A stretch of DNA of 64,000 bases, taken from Candidatus Tenderia electrophaga. GTDB lineage: Bacteria; Pseudomonadota; Gammaproteobacteria; Tenderiales; Tenderiaceae. The notes beneath the pieces are model-generated. The model did no database searches. It saw only the letters and a program-made list of their open reading frames with translations, and was not told where the DNA came from. Below are positions 41,438-50,798 of the stretch, piece by piece. Made by a program: the position numbers and the translations under genes. The number at the start of each line of letters is the position of its first letter. Position 1 is the first letter of the stretch. Where the stretch lies: the NCBI GenBank assembly GCA_001447805.1, contig CP013099.1, positions 1 to 64,000 on the forward strand, read 5' to 3'.

Positions 41438-43117
41438 TTATAGTCCGGGTTCCTTGCCGGGCGTTGCCGGGTGCTCATGGCCTTGCAGCAGATCCGCCGC
41501 CTCCCCGGCGGCATCGGCGAACGGTAACAATACCAAGTGCGCGCCCGCCTGGCGCAGCCGCTCCGCATCCGCCGCATGGTGGGCGGTGACCGCCACCCGG
41601 CCCCGATAGCCGTGTTGACGCAGGTTCTGTAACAGAGCCAGATTCACCTGGCGCTCGCGCGCCGTGCTCACTATCCACTTCACCCCTTGCAGCGGTAGAG
41701 AGCCCAGCAACGCCGGGTCCTCGGCATCGCCATAGTGCACCGCATAAGCTTCGCGCTGGAGCGTTGTCACCGTCTCCGGATCGAAGTCCACGCCCAGTAC
41801 CCGGTAGCCGCGTTGCTGCAGTATCCAGGCGAGACTGCGGCCGTAACGCCCCAGGCCCAGCACGACCAGGTCCACCGCGCCTGCGCCGGGCGTGTCATCG
41901 GTATCTTCGCGGTAGGGGCGGCGGCGTTCGAAGATGCCCAACCAGGGGGCCAGCCGCTCATAGAGTGCATGGGAATAGAGGATCATGTACGTGGAGCCGC
42001 TGATGGTAATCAGGCCCACCAAGGTCACCAGACCCACCGCGGCGTGGTCGAGGTGGCCGAGAGTCAGCCCCAGCGCGGCCAGGATCAGGGAGAATTCGCT
42101 GATCTGCGCTACCGTCAAGCCGGCCAGAAAGCCGGTGCGTTTGCGATACCCCATGAGGCCCATGATGACCATGACGATGAGCGGATTGCCGAGCAGTACG
42201 AACAGCGACAGCACCAACGCCGCGCCCAGCTGGCCGCTCAGCGCGTCCATTTCCAGTCGGGCCCCCAGATCGATAAAGAAAAACAGCAGCAGAAAGTCCC
42301 GCAGCCCCACCAGGCGCGCGCTGATGGCCTCGCGATAGGGGGTGGAGGCCAGCGCAACACCGGCCAGAAAGGCGCCCACCTCCTTGCTGAAGCCGAGGGC
42401 ATCGCCGAGCGCGGCCAGGGACACCGCCCAGGCGATGGCGAACAGCGCCAGCAATTCCACCGAGCGCGCCAGCTGGTAGGTCAGGCGCGGGATCACATAG
42501 CGCATCGCCAGTGTCACCAGCCCCAGCAGCAGGGCGCCCTTCAGCAACACCGCGAGCATGGCGAGCCCGAGATTGCCGCCCGGTTCGGCCAGGGTGCCGG
42601 CCCCGAGCGCGGTCAGGCCGATCATGACCAATACCACGACAATGTCCTGGACGATGAGAAAGCCCACCGCGATGCGCCCGTGCAGGGCGTCGATTTCCTT
42701 TTTATCGGAGAGCAGTTTGACGATGATGATGGTGCTGGAGAAGGTCAGCGCCACCGCCACGTAGAGCGCGGTCAGCGGCGGCTTGCCCAGGGCGATGACG
42801 ATGAGATAGCCGACCATGGAGGTGAACAATACCTGTCCCAACCCGGTGGCCAGGGCCACCGGGCCGAGGGTGCGGATGATATGCAGATCCAGCTTCAGGC
42901 CGACCACGAACAGCAGCAGGGCAATGCCCATCTTGGCCAACAGGTCGACCTGGTCGCTGGCCGCCACCCACTCGAAGCCGGCCGGCCCTACCAGGATGCC
43001 GGCGGCGAGGAAGGCGACGATCAGGGGCTGGCGCAGGCGCATGGCGACGGCGCCGAGAGCGGCGGCCACGGCCAGCAAGGCGGCGACTTCATAGAACACA
43101 TTGTCAAAGGCCGGCAT
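41438..43117 (-). CDS. CPA2 cation:proton antiporter with TrkA-N domain
   Basis: 559 residues from ATG 43117 (568 from 43144). About 12-13 TM helices: IVAFLAAGILVGPAGFEWV, LLLFVVGLKLDLHIIR, ALTFSSTIIIVKLLSDKKE, then a C-terminal RCK/TrkA-N Rossmann domain from about 415 (DLVVLGLGRYGRSLAWILQQ, GVDFDPETV). Resembles KefB/YbaL-type K+ or Na+/H+ antiporters. First gene of the operon with the P-type ATPase and UspE-like protein. Confidence 0.93.
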   Translation of the reverse strand: MPAFDNVFYEVAALLAVAAALGAVAMRLRQPLIVAFLAAGILVGPAGFEWVAASDQVDLLAKMGIALLLFVVGLKLDLHIIRTLGPVALATGLGQVLFTSMVGYLIVIALGKPPLTALYVAVALTFSSTIIIVKLLSDKKEIDALHGRIAVGFLIVQDIVVVLVMIGLTALGAGTLAEPGGNLGLAMLAVLLKGALLLGLVTLAMRYVIPRLTYQLARSVELLALFAIAWAVSLAALGDALGFSKEVGAFLAGVALASTPYREAISARLVGLRDFLLLFFFIDLGARLEMDALSGQLGAALVLSLFVLLGNPLIVMVIMGLMGYRKRTGFLAGLTVAQISEFSLILAALGLTLGHLDHAAVGLVTLVGLITISGSTYMILYSHALYERLAPWLGIFERRRPYREDTDDTPGAGAVDLVVLGLGRYGRSLAWILQQRGYRVLGVDFDPETVTTLQREAYAVHYGDAEDPALLGSLPLQGVKWIVSTARERQVNLALLQNLRQHGYRGRVAVTAHHAADAERLRQAGAHLVLLPFADAAGEAADLLQGHEHPATPGKEPGL

Positions 43118-43260
43118 AGTGTCGTCCCAGTAGTGCGTCAACATTCATATCCGGACTCGCCCGTATCCGCGGCGCGCCCAAGGGTGAAGGTACTTTATAT
43201 AAAAACGTCCCTGCGTGCATTGCGCGCCGGGCGTCGGACATGTAGCGATGGGCGGCGGCG

Positions 43261-43337
43261 CTATTTGATGGTAGCCAAGTCGCGGCCGATCTTGCCGAAG
43301 GCGCGCATGGCTGTGTCCGGATGTTCGCGTTCATGGG
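43261..43337 (-). pseudogene. Second, short kbl 3' fragment
   Basis: 25 codons HEREHPDTAMRAFGKIGRDL-ATIK and a TAG, aligning with the last 25 residues of intact Kbl ([24 protein letters not shown]). It abuts and overlaps the stop of the GGDEF-EAL gene (TGA at 43333-43331), so it sits as a tail downstream of that gene. Third occurrence of a kbl 3' end on the same strand within 9 kb. Confidence 0.85.
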
Positions 43338-45889
43338 CGCGCGATCAGCGCCTCATACTCGGCCGCCGGCAAGGGGCGGCCGACGAAGTAGCCCTGGGCC
43401 TCGTCACATTGGTGCTGGCGCAGAAAATCCAGCTGGGCGGCGGTCTCGACCCCTTCGGCGACGACTTTTATATTCAGTGTTCTGGCCAGCGAGATAATCG
43501 CCCGCACAATGGCCGCCTCGTCGGAACCCGTGCTGAGGTCGCCAATGAAGGAGCGATCGATTTTGATGATGTCGATGGGGAAGCGCTTCAGATAATTGAG
43601 CGAGGAATAGCCGGTGCCGAAGTCGTCCAGGGCGATGGAGATGCCGTGATCACGCAGCTGCTTGAGGATCGGAATCGTAACCAAGGTATCGTCCATCAAC
43701 AGGCTCTCGGTGATTTCCAGTTCCAGCAGCCGGGTCGGGAATGCCTGCTCTTCGAGGATGCGTAGTAAGTCCAGTACGACATTTTTTTTATAAAGTTGCC
43801 GAATCGATAGATTGACCGCCACACGCAGTTGAGTGCCGAAGCGTTGGTTCCATTGCCGGGTTTGGCGGCAGGCCTCCGCCAGCACCCAGTCGCCCATGGG
43901 CACAATTAGCCCGGTCTCCTCGGCGCAGGGGATAAACTGCTCTGTGGGGATTGGCTTGCCGCCCGGTTTGGGCCAGCGCATCAGTGCCTCGCTGCCTATT
44001 AAACGCTGGTCCTTGAGTCCGATTTTCGGTTGGAAATAGAGTTCAAACGCGTTTTCCTCCACGGCGTTATGGAGGTCGTGGATAAGAGACAGGCGTTCCA
44101 CAGCCTTGGTGTTCATCGCCGGCAGAAAAAAGGTGTAGTTGTTCCTGCCGCTATTCTTCGCCTGATACATAGCGATGTCGGCATTCTTGTATAGGTCGTC
44201 GACGGTTTGCGCGTCATCCGGATAGACGGCGATGCCGATGCTGGCGGCGATGCGGACCTCTTGCTCGCCGACGGTGACTGGGGAACGGATCAATTCCAAC
44301 ATTTTCTCCGCCAGGGAACCGATCTGCTCAGGGTGTTCCAGGTCCCTGACCAAAACGCCGAATTCATCGCCGCCCAAACGCGCCACGATGTCGGATTTTC
44401 GCGCCCGCGCATGGAGGCGCTGCGCCACTTGTTTCAACAGTGAATCGCCGGCGGCATGCCCCAGACTGTCGTTGACGTCCTTAAAGCCATCCAGGTCGAT
44501 GAACATTAAGGCGGCCTGCTTACGGCTGCGTTGAGCGGTGGAGGTGATTTCCTCCAAATGTTCCCGAAACAGGGCGCGATTGGGCAGGGCGGTCAGTGGA
44601 TCGTAAAAGGCCAGGTTCTTTAACTTTTCCTCGTCCGACTTTTTTTCCGAGATGTCATTGAATATTCCGACGTAATGCGTGGTGTTTCCCCTGTCGTCGC
44701 GGATAGCGTTAATGGTCAGGCGCTTGGGAAAGATTTCGCCGCGCTTGCGGCGGTCCCATATCTCCCCGGACCAATGGCCGGTGCTGAGCAGTTGCCGCCA
44801 CATGTCTTGGTAAAACCTGTCATCATGAATGCCGGATTTGCTGATGTTGGGATTGCCGCCAATGAGTTCATGACGTTCATAACCGGTGATCTGGGCATAG
44901 GCGTCATTGATGTCCAGGATTTTCCCCTGAGGGTCGGTCACTACAATCGCCTCGCTGGTGTTGTCGATGACCTTTTTGGAAAGATGCAGTTGTTTTGCGT
45001 TGCGGTTGTAGAGGCTGAGAAAAAACCAGAGAATCACCAAATAGGCGAAGAGACGCAATACATGCCACAGCCACCAGGTCGCATCCCAAAGTATGGAAAA
45101 GTGAAACAGTATCCCGGCCATGCCGAACAGCAGGCAGTGATTGGCAAGCAGCAGGCGTTCCTCCCGGTCGTCAATACGTGCGCGCCATGCAAAATGGAAC
45201 CACGCGATCAGGAATCCGGCGCCGCCGACGATATTTAACAGCTCGGCCGTAAGCGTAAACGTTCCGCTGGATGCCATGTTCGGGATCCATTGGGTGAATA
45301 CGATTGAGCTTATCCCCAATACGACGCTCAATGTTGCCATTACGTAGGGTGCGGTCTGCAGTATTGGGTTCCGCGAGACGCGCTCGGGCAGTACCACCAG
45401 GGCGAAGGTGAGGCCGCCGATTAAAGTCGCTATGCTATGCAGCCAGACAAAGGCGACACCCGGTTCTAGGGCGGCATGAAACCCGTCAAGCAGGCCCATT
45501 CCCATCAAGGTGGTGGCCACCCAAATGTAAGTCGGTCGCAGTAGATTGCTGCGGCGCATGATCATAATGAATACGGCGAGCAGGATCGCCGCGAAGGAGC
45601 CCATTGCTTCCATCAACGAATGCAGGGCGATATTGGTCCAGCGATCTGATTCTAGATACAGATTAAAGAGTACGGCGGCGGCGACGGGGACGACGGCACT
45701 GGGGACTACGGTGGTCAAAAGCGGATACCACCAGTGATTCGCTGAGCGGTCTGGGTTTTCAGTCAAAATCAGTGACACGTTTAGGCGCCGGTCTTCTTTT
45801 TGGGGTGCTACAAGTGTAACCGGCGCCGCTGATGGCCGCGAGCGGTAATCACTTGGGTGTTGGGAATGGCGAAACCTTGGTGCCTGCAA
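43331..45889 (-). CDS. Membrane GGDEF-EAL protein with PAS domain
   Basis: 852 residues as the longest frame; a GTG at residue 38 is a possible true start. About eight TM helices at 55-295 (MASE-like sensory region), PAS domain at about 303-415 (NTSEAIVVTDPQGKILDIND, YERHELIGGNPNIS), GGDEF at 506-510 in RLGGDEFGVLV with an I-site RKSD at 497-500, EAL at 634-636 in SEALMRWP, DDFGTGYSSL and EGVET present. Both cyclase and phosphodiesterase motifs are intact. c-di-GMP turnover at the inner membrane. The gene ends inside a kbl fragment. Confidence 0.94.
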   Translation of the reverse strand: MQAPRFRHSQHPSDYRSRPSAAPVTLVAPQKEDRRLNVSLILTENPDRSANHWWYPLLTTVVPSAVVPVAAAVLFNLYLESDRWTNIALHSLMEAMGSFAAILLAVFIMIMRRSNLLRPTYIWVATTLMGMGLLDGFHAALEPGVAFVWLHSIATLIGGLTFALVVLPERVSRNPILQTAPYVMATLSVVLGISSIVFTQWIPNMASSGTFTLTAELLNIVGGAGFLIAWFHFAWRARIDDREERLLLANHCLLFGMAGILFHFSILWDATWWLWHVLRLFAYLVILWFFLSLYNRNAKQLHLSKKVIDNTSEAIVVTDPQGKILDINDAYAQITGYERHELIGGNPNISKSGIHDDRFYQDMWRQLLSTGHWSGEIWDRRKRGEIFPKRLTINAIRDDRGNTTHYVGIFNDISEKKSDEEKLKNLAFYDPLTALPNRALFREHLEEITSTAQRSRKQAALMFIDLDGFKDVNDSLGHAAGDSLLKQVAQRLHARARKSDIVARLGGDEFGVLVRDLEHPEQIGSLAEKMLELIRSPVTVGEQEVRIAASIGIAVYPDDAQTVDDLYKNADIAMYQAKNSGRNNYTFFLPAMNTKAVERLSLIHDLHNAVEENAFELYFQPKIGLKDQRLIGSEALMRWPKPGGKPIPTEQFIPCAEETGLIVPMGDWVLAEACRQTRQWNQRFGTQLRVAVNLSIRQLYKKNVVLDLLRILEEQAFPTRLLELEITESLLMDDTLVTIPILKQLRDHGISIALDDFGTGYSSLNYLKRFPIDIIKIDRSFIGDLSTGSDEAAIVRAIISLARTLNIKVVAEGVETAAQLDFLRQHQCDEAQGYFVGRPLPAAEYEALIARP

Positions 45890-45928
45890 AACCAGCGGTC
45901 AGGGGCTGTATCGAGGCCGGATGATCTG

Positions 45929-47116
45929 TTACTCGATAATCTGCATCTCTCGTCCGATCCGCCCGAAGGCCCGAATGGCATGGTCCAGGTGTTCACGTTC
46001 GTGGGCCGCCGAGATCTGGACGCGGATGCGCGCCTGGCCTTGGGGCACCACCGGATAGGAAAAGCCGATGACATAAATCCCTTCCTCCAATAGTTTCGCC
46101 GCCATGTGTTGAGCGATGGCGGCGTCGAACAGCATTACCGGCACGATAGGATGTTCGCCTGCATTGATGTCAAAACCAGCGCTGTACATGGCATTGCGAA
46201 AATAGGCGGTGTTTTCCGCGAGTTTATCGCGCAGTTCAGAAGAACGGGTCACCAGTTCCAGGGCCTTGATGCCGGCCGCCGCCAGGGCCGGCATCAAGGT
46301 ATTGGAAAACAGATAGGGACGCGAGCGTTGACGCAGTAAATCGATAATGGGTTGACTGGCGGCGGTAAAACCGCCCGAGCCGCCGCCCAGGGCCTTGCCC
46401 AGGGTGGAGGTGAAGATGTCGATCTTGTCCAGCACACCATGATGCTCGGCCGAGCCGCGGCCGCCGGGGCCGACGATGCCGGTGGCGTGGGAGTCATCCA
46501 CCATCACCAGGGCATCGTGATGTTGCGCGAGTGCCACGATCTCATCCAGTCGGGCGATGTCACCGTCCATGCTGAAGACACCGTCGGTGGCGATTAAACG
46601 AGTGCGATGCTGTCGCGCCTGTTTCAGTTTATCTTCCAGGTCGTCCATGTTGCTGTGTCGGTAACGCAGGCGCGTCGCCTTGCACAGGCGGATGCCGTCG
46701 ATGATGGAGGCGTGGTTGAGTGCATCGGAGATCACTGCGTCTTTATCATCCAATAATGTTTCGAACAGGCCGGTGTTGGCATCGAAACAAGACGAATAGA
46801 GTATTGCGTCATCGGTGCCAAGAAAGGCGGCGATCGTTGCTTCCAGTTCCTTGTGAAGATCCTGGGTGCCGCATATGAATCTCACCGATGCCATGCCGAA
46901 TCCGTGTGTGTGCAGCGCCCCAGTCGCGCTTGCAATCATCTCCGGGTGGTTGGCCAGGCCGAGATAATTATTGGCGCAGAAGTTGAGCACTTGTTTGCCT
47001 GCCTGAGTGTCGATTGTTACGCCCTGGGGTGTGGTGATAACGCGTTCGCGTTTATACAGGCCTTGTTGTTCGATGTCGTTTAATATGTCTTTTATGCGTT
47101 GTTCAGTCGTGTTCAT
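45929..47116 (-). CDS. kbl: Glycine C-acetyltransferase (2-amino-3-ketobutyrate CoA ligase)
   Basis: 395 residues from ATG 47116 (E. coli Kbl 398); a longer frame to 47161 overlaps the tdh stop. PLP enzyme converting 2-amino-3-ketobutyrate and CoA to glycine and acetyl-CoA. PLP Lys is K241 in [33 protein letters not shown] and [14 protein letters not shown] are diagnostic. Follows tdh by 4 bases: the threonine-degradation operon. Two truncated copies of its 3' part lie at 37055 and 43261. Confidence 0.98.
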   Translation of the reverse strand: MNTTEQRIKDILNDIEQQGLYKRERVITTPQGVTIDTQAGKQVLNFCANNYLGLANHPEMIASATGALHTHGFGMASVRFICGTQDLHKELEATIAAFLGTDDAILYSSCFDANTGLFETLLDDKDAVISDALNHASIIDGIRLCKATRLRYRHSNMDDLEDKLKQARQHRTRLIATDGVFSMDGDIARLDEIVALAQHHDALVMVDDSHATGIVGPGGRGSAEHHGVLDKIDIFTSTLGKALGGGSGGFTAASQPIIDLLRQRSRPYLFSNTLMPALAAAGIKALELVTRSSELRDKLAENTAYFRNAMYSAGFDINAGEHPIVPVMLFDAAIAQHMAAKLLEEGIYVIGFSYPVVPQGQARIRVQISAAHEREHLDHAIRAFGRIGREMQIIE

Positions 47117-47120
47117 TGCA

Positions 47121-48146
47121 TTATTCCCATTCCAAGATAACCTTGCCGCAATGACCGTCATGCACTACGCGAAAGGCTTCTTCATAATCATCGACGGCGA
47201 AGCGGTGGGTGATGATGGGGGTGATGTCCAGACCGCTGCGTAGCAGTTGCGTCATCTTGTACCAGGTCTCGTACATCTCGCGGCCGTAGACCCCTTTGAT
47301 GTGCAGCCCCTTGAATATGATCTGGTCCCAGCTGATCTCGGTCTCGGGCGGCAAAAAGCCGAGCAGGGCGACATGACCGCCGTGATACATGTTTTGGATC
47401 ATGCTGTTGAAGGCCCTTGGGTTGCCCGACATCTCCAGGCCCACATCGAAGCCGTTCGACATTTTTAATTCCTCCATGGCCGCTTCGATGGAGTTTCCGC
47501 TTACGTTGACAGCCTTGGATGCACCCATGTTTTCGGCCAGTTGCAAACGTTCATCATTGACATCGGTGATGACGATATGGCGCGCACCGATAAAACGGCA
47601 GGCCGCTGCGGCCATGATGCCAATGGGGCCGGCGCCGGTGATGAGCACATCCTCCCCGACGACATCGAAGGAGAGGGCACAGTGCACGGCGTTGCCGAAG
47701 GGATCGAGGATGGCGGCGATGTCCGAGCTGATGTCGTCATGGATGGGCCACAGGTTGCCGGCCGGCATCACCAGGTATTCGGCAAAGGCGCCGTCGCGAC
47801 CGCCGCCGATGCCCACCGCTTTGTGGCAGAGATGACGCTTGCCGGCACGGCAGTTGCGGCAGAGGCCGCAGTTGATGTGGCCCTCCGCCGAGACGCGCGC
47901 GCCGAGTTCGTAACCTTTGACACCGGGGCCGATGTCGACGATACGACCGACAAACTCGTGGCCGATAATGCGCGGTGTTTTGATGTTGCGCTGGGCCCAG
48001 GCATCCCAGTTGTAGATGTGCAGATCGGTGCCGCAGATGCCGGTCTTTTCGATGCGGATCAGCACCTCGTTGGTGCCGGGTTTGGGGATGTTGACGTCTT
48101 GCAGCCAGATACCGGGCTCACTGCGGCTCTTTACCAGGGCTTTCAT
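47121..48146 (-). CDS. tdh: L-threonine 3-dehydrogenase
   Basis: 341 residues, identical in length to E. coli Tdh. Zinc-dependent medium-chain dehydrogenase oxidising threonine to 2-amino-3-ketobutyrate. Catalytic zinc site [11 protein letters not shown] and GHEFVG, structural zinc Cys cluster [18 protein letters not shown] Rossmann motif [11 protein letters not shown], and a C-terminal [11 protein letters not shown]. Upstream gene of tdh-kbl. Confidence 0.98.
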   Translation of the reverse strand: MKALVKSRSEPGIWLQDVNIPKPGTNEVLIRIEKTGICGTDLHIYNWDAWAQRNIKTPRIIGHEFVGRIVDIGPGVKGYELGARVSAEGHINCGLCRNCRAGKRHLCHKAVGIGGGRDGAFAEYLVMPAGNLWPIHDDISSDIAAILDPFGNAVHCALSFDVVGEDVLITGAGPIGIMAAAACRFIGARHIVITDVNDERLQLAENMGASKAVNVSGNSIEAAMEELKMSNGFDVGLEMSGNPRAFNSMIQNMYHGGHVALLGFLPPETEISWDQIIFKGLHIKGVYGREMYETWYKMTQLLRSGLDITPIITHRFAVDDYEEAFRVVHDGHCGKVILEWE

Positions 48147-48200
48147 CCTAGACTCCAGCGTTTTCCCTGAGTCTAGTTGAGTGCGGGGAATTGATAAAGA

Positions 48201-48440
48201 TCAGGCGTAGGCGTCGAGCAGGCTGCCTTTGAGCGGATCAGCGAGGGAGGAACGGTTTTGGTCGTGGTCTTGCAGCCCCTGTTCTGCCGGGTCACCAGGC
48301 TGACTCTCCTGAGCCTTGTGCAAGCGCTGCTGTTGCAGCTCGCGTTGTTGTTCTAGCCGCTGGGCCGTCTGTTGTTCGATACCATGTTGGAATAATTGAC
48401 TGGCGAGACTGGCGCCGCATGTGCCCGAGATGCCGCTCAT
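48201..48440 (-). CDS. Small Gln-rich protein of unknown function
   Basis: 79 residues. Short N-terminal segment ending in SLASQLFQHGIE, then a Gln/Arg/Glu-rich amphipathic helix (QQTAQRLEQQRELQQQRL), then a flexible stretch ending in LLDAYA. Such short proteins ending in L(L/V)D(A/T)(Y/F)A are seen in many Gammaproteobacteria; function unknown to me. Just upstream of tdh on the same strand in the reverse sense (it lies before tdh start by 54 bases). Confidence 0.55.
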   Translation of the reverse strand: MSGISGTCGASLASQLFQHGIEQQTAQRLEQQRELQQQRLHKAQESQPGDPAEQGLQDHDQNRSSLADPLKGSLLDAYA

Positions 48441-48508
48441 GATTTCACCTGCATAGGGTTTTTCATATTCGCCATATTACTGGGGAAAAATCACAAAAGT
48501 ATCACAAT

Positions 48509-48539
48509 AAAAAAGGGTGCCTTCTGGCACCCTTTTTTA
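48509..48539. terminator. Terminator of the CHRD gene
   Basis: Symmetric hairpin AAAAAAGGGTGCC / GGCACCCTTTTTT with loop TTCT; works in both directions and ends the CHRD gene (stop at 48564, minus strand). Confidence 0.9.
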
Positions 48540-48563
48540 TCCAAGTTGAGTCATTCCGAAGAC

Positions 48564-49208
48564 TTAGCGCTCAAACGGAAACCCGGGGCCGAAGGGCGAA
48601 TTCTTTTTCCCGAAGGGAAACTTATTGCCGAAGGGTGGGTGGTCTTTATGCATCTTGATCTGGCCGCGGATCTCGCCGGGGGGGTTGGCGGTGGTGTGCA
48701 GATTGACATAGGCATTGCCGTTCATGATGTTGGCCACTGCATCGGCAAAGGTGTTGATGCCCAGGTCGGGACGGGGGTTCAAATCCGCCTCGGTCAGCAC
48801 GCCGCTGATGGAGCCGGTAAACGGGCCGTCATCGCGCGGCAGCGGGAACGGGGCGTTGCTCTGGTCGCCGAACAGCCACATTATGACCGGGCCGTTGGCG
48901 CCCTTGGGGCCCAAGTGGATATGAGCCATGAACAGGGGAGTCGCGAAGCCGGTGGCCTCAAACTCGTAATGCAGCATGGTGCCATCGGGTGAGAGTTTGA
49001 AATGGGCTTTGCCGTAGGCGCCGGTGACCAGGGGACCAAGGGGAATGGTGACTTCCGCGCCTGAAGAATCAAGAATGTCGGCTGTGCGCACCTGCTGGCC
49101 GCCGCTAAGCTTGGCCTTGAATTTATGGGAATCATTGTCGGCAACGGCGCCACCGCTCAGACTCAAGCCGAGTGCGAGCGCGGATAACATACAGGTGATT
49201 GTTTTCAT
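48564..49208 (-). CDS. Exported CHRD-domain protein
   Basis: 214 residues from ATG 49208 (a start 15 bases upstream is possible). Signal peptide ending SGGAVA-DND. CHRD domain (chordin-type) at about 30-185: FKAKLSGGQQVRT, GAYGKAHFKLSPDG, FMAHIHLGPKGANGPVIMWL, NAYVNLHTTANPPGEIRGQI. The tail is an unusual Pro-Phe-Gly/Lys repeat (HPPFGNKFPFGKKN, SPFGPGFPFER). CHRD domains bind partner proteins or ligands outside the cell; the function in bacteria is not settled. Own terminator. Confidence 0.88.
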   Translation of the reverse strand: MKTITCMLSALALGLSLSGGAVADNDSHKFKAKLSGGQQVRTADILDSSGAEVTIPLGPLVTGAYGKAHFKLSPDGTMLHYEFEATGFATPLFMAHIHLGPKGANGPVIMWLFGDQSNAPFPLPRDDGPFTGSISGVLTEADLNPRPDLGINTFADAVANIMNGNAYVNLHTTANPPGEIRGQIKMHKDHPPFGNKFPFGKKNSPFGPGFPFER

Positions 49209-49376
49209 TGCTATCTCCTCCATGATCTGAGATGGGATAAGGGTTTATCGCGTGCTGCATCCTGCGGGTGGTAACGCCTGGGCTTTGCGCTCAGGTATAC
49301 GTCAACATTAGCACAAGCGTGTCGCCCCGCAAGGAAAAGCGTATGGGGAGGAAGGGTGGCGGCTTGCGACTAGGGT

Positions 49377-50738
49377 TTAGCCGGGGGGCAGTTGGCGTGT
49401 CACCAGCCCCAAGTTGACATCTTCATCCGGCCACGGGATTTTGACTTGATAGCCGCCGCCGGGGGCGACCTCCATGGGTTGCTTGAATAAGTCTTCCATA
49501 TGTTCGAGTTTGATGCGGCGATTGCCGGCGGGGAGGATGATCTCCAATTCGTCGCCGACGGCGAATTTGTTTTTGACATCCACCTGCATCATCTTGCGCT
49601 CGTGGTCGTAGCCGGTGATCTCGCCGCAGAATTGTTGCCGGTTGCTCTTGGAATAGCCGGTCATATAGTTCTGGTGTTCGGCGGTGTGATGACGTTTATA
49701 AAAGCCGTCGGTGTAACCGCGATTGGCCAGGTTTTCCAGCACACCCAGTAGTTCGGGTTGGAACGGGCGGCCGGCGACGGCGTCGTCAATGGCCTGGCGG
49801 TAGATCTGGGCCGTGCGCGCGACATAATAGTGTGACTTGGTGCGCCCCTCGATCTTGAGCGAGTCGATGCCGATGCGGGCCAGCCGTTCCACATGCTCCA
49901 CCGCGCGCAGGTCTTTCGAATTCATGATGTAAGTGCCGTGCTCGTCCTCGAAGATGGGCATGTATTCGCCGGGTCGATTCTTCTCTTCGATCAGGTAGGC
50001 GCGATCGGCCAGCGGATGACGTTTCAGTTCGCCGCAATCGGACAGCCCCGATTGGTTCATGGCTTTGAAGGGATCGAAGTCGATCTTTTGAATATCGCCG
50101 GCGTCGTCTTCCTCGGCCGTCTTCATGCCGTACTCCCAGCGGCAGGCATTGGTGCAGGTGCCCTGGTTCGGGTCGCGGTGGTTGAAATAGCCGGACAGTA
50201 GGCAACGACCTGAATAAGCGATGCATAGCGCGCCGTGGACGAACACCTCCAACTCCATATCCGGACAGCGCTGGCGAATATCCTCGATCTCGTCCAGGGA
50301 GAGTTCGCGCGACAGGATGATGCGCTCCAGGCCCATGGATTGCCAGAACTTCACCGCGGCGTAGTTGACGGTGTTGGCCTGCACGGATAGATGAATGGGC
50401 ATCTCGGGCCATTGCTCGCGCACCAGCATGATCAGGCCCGGGTCGGCCATGATCAGGGCGTCCGGTTGCATGGCGATCACCGGCGCCATGTCTTTCAGAT
50501 AGGTGTCCACCTTGGCGTTGTGCGGCAGCAGGTTGGAGGCGACGAACAACTTCTTGCCTTGGGCGTGGGCCTCGTTGATGCCGATCTCCAGATTGTTTAG
50601 ATCGAAGTCGTTGTTGCGCGCCCGCAGACTGTAGCGCGGCTGGCCGGCATACACGGCGTCGGCGCCGTAGGCGTAGGCGTAGCGCATGTTCTTGAGGGTG
50701 CCGGCGGGGGCCAATAACTCTGGTGCTTTCATAGTCAT
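49377..50738 (-). CDS. trhP: tRNA 5-hydroxyuridine modification protein (U32 family)
   Basis: 453 residues; the YegQ/TrhP branch of the U32 'peptidase' family, which with TrhO makes ho5U34 from prephenate-dependent chemistry. Seen: MKAPELLAPAGTLKNMRYAY, GADAVYAGQPRYSLRARNND, VFVHGALCIAYSGRCLLSGY, RDPNQGTCTNACRWEY (iron-sulfur Cys cluster), then C-terminal peptidase U32 domain. Start ATG 50738 (ATG 50732 possible). Confidence 0.93.
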   Translation of the reverse strand: MTMKAPELLAPAGTLKNMRYAYAYGADAVYAGQPRYSLRARNNDFDLNNLEIGINEAHAQGKKLFVASNLLPHNAKVDTYLKDMAPVIAMQPDALIMADPGLIMLVREQWPEMPIHLSVQANTVNYAAVKFWQSMGLERIILSRELSLDEIEDIRQRCPDMELEVFVHGALCIAYSGRCLLSGYFNHRDPNQGTCTNACRWEYGMKTAEEDDAGDIQKIDFDPFKAMNQSGLSDCGELKRHPLADRAYLIEEKNRPGEYMPIFEDEHGTYIMNSKDLRAVEHVERLARIGIDSLKIEGRTKSHYYVARTAQIYRQAIDDAVAGRPFQPELLGVLENLANRGYTDGFYKRHHTAEHQNYMTGYSKSNRQQFCGEITGYDHERKMMQVDVKNKFAVGDELEIILPAGNRRIKLEHMEDLFKQPMEVAPGGGYQVKIPWPDEDVNLGLVTRQLPPG

Positions 50739-50746
50739 AAAACCTG

Positions 50747-50798
50747 TTTAACCGCAAAGGCACGCAAAGAAAAGACTTTGCGTCCTTTGCGGTTCAAA
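50747..50798. repeat. Dispersed CCGCAAAGG palindrome
   Basis: AACCGCAAAGGCACGCAAAG and the inverted CTTTGCGTCCTTTGCGGTT at 50778-50796; related to 24830-24898. Between rdgB and trhP. Confidence 0.75.

Noticed and set aside
39497-43765. Long plus-strand frames (595 and 676 codons) opposite the P-type ATPase and antiporter genes
   Set aside because: Antisense shadows with Gln/Gly/His/Arg-rich low-complexity translation and no motifs.
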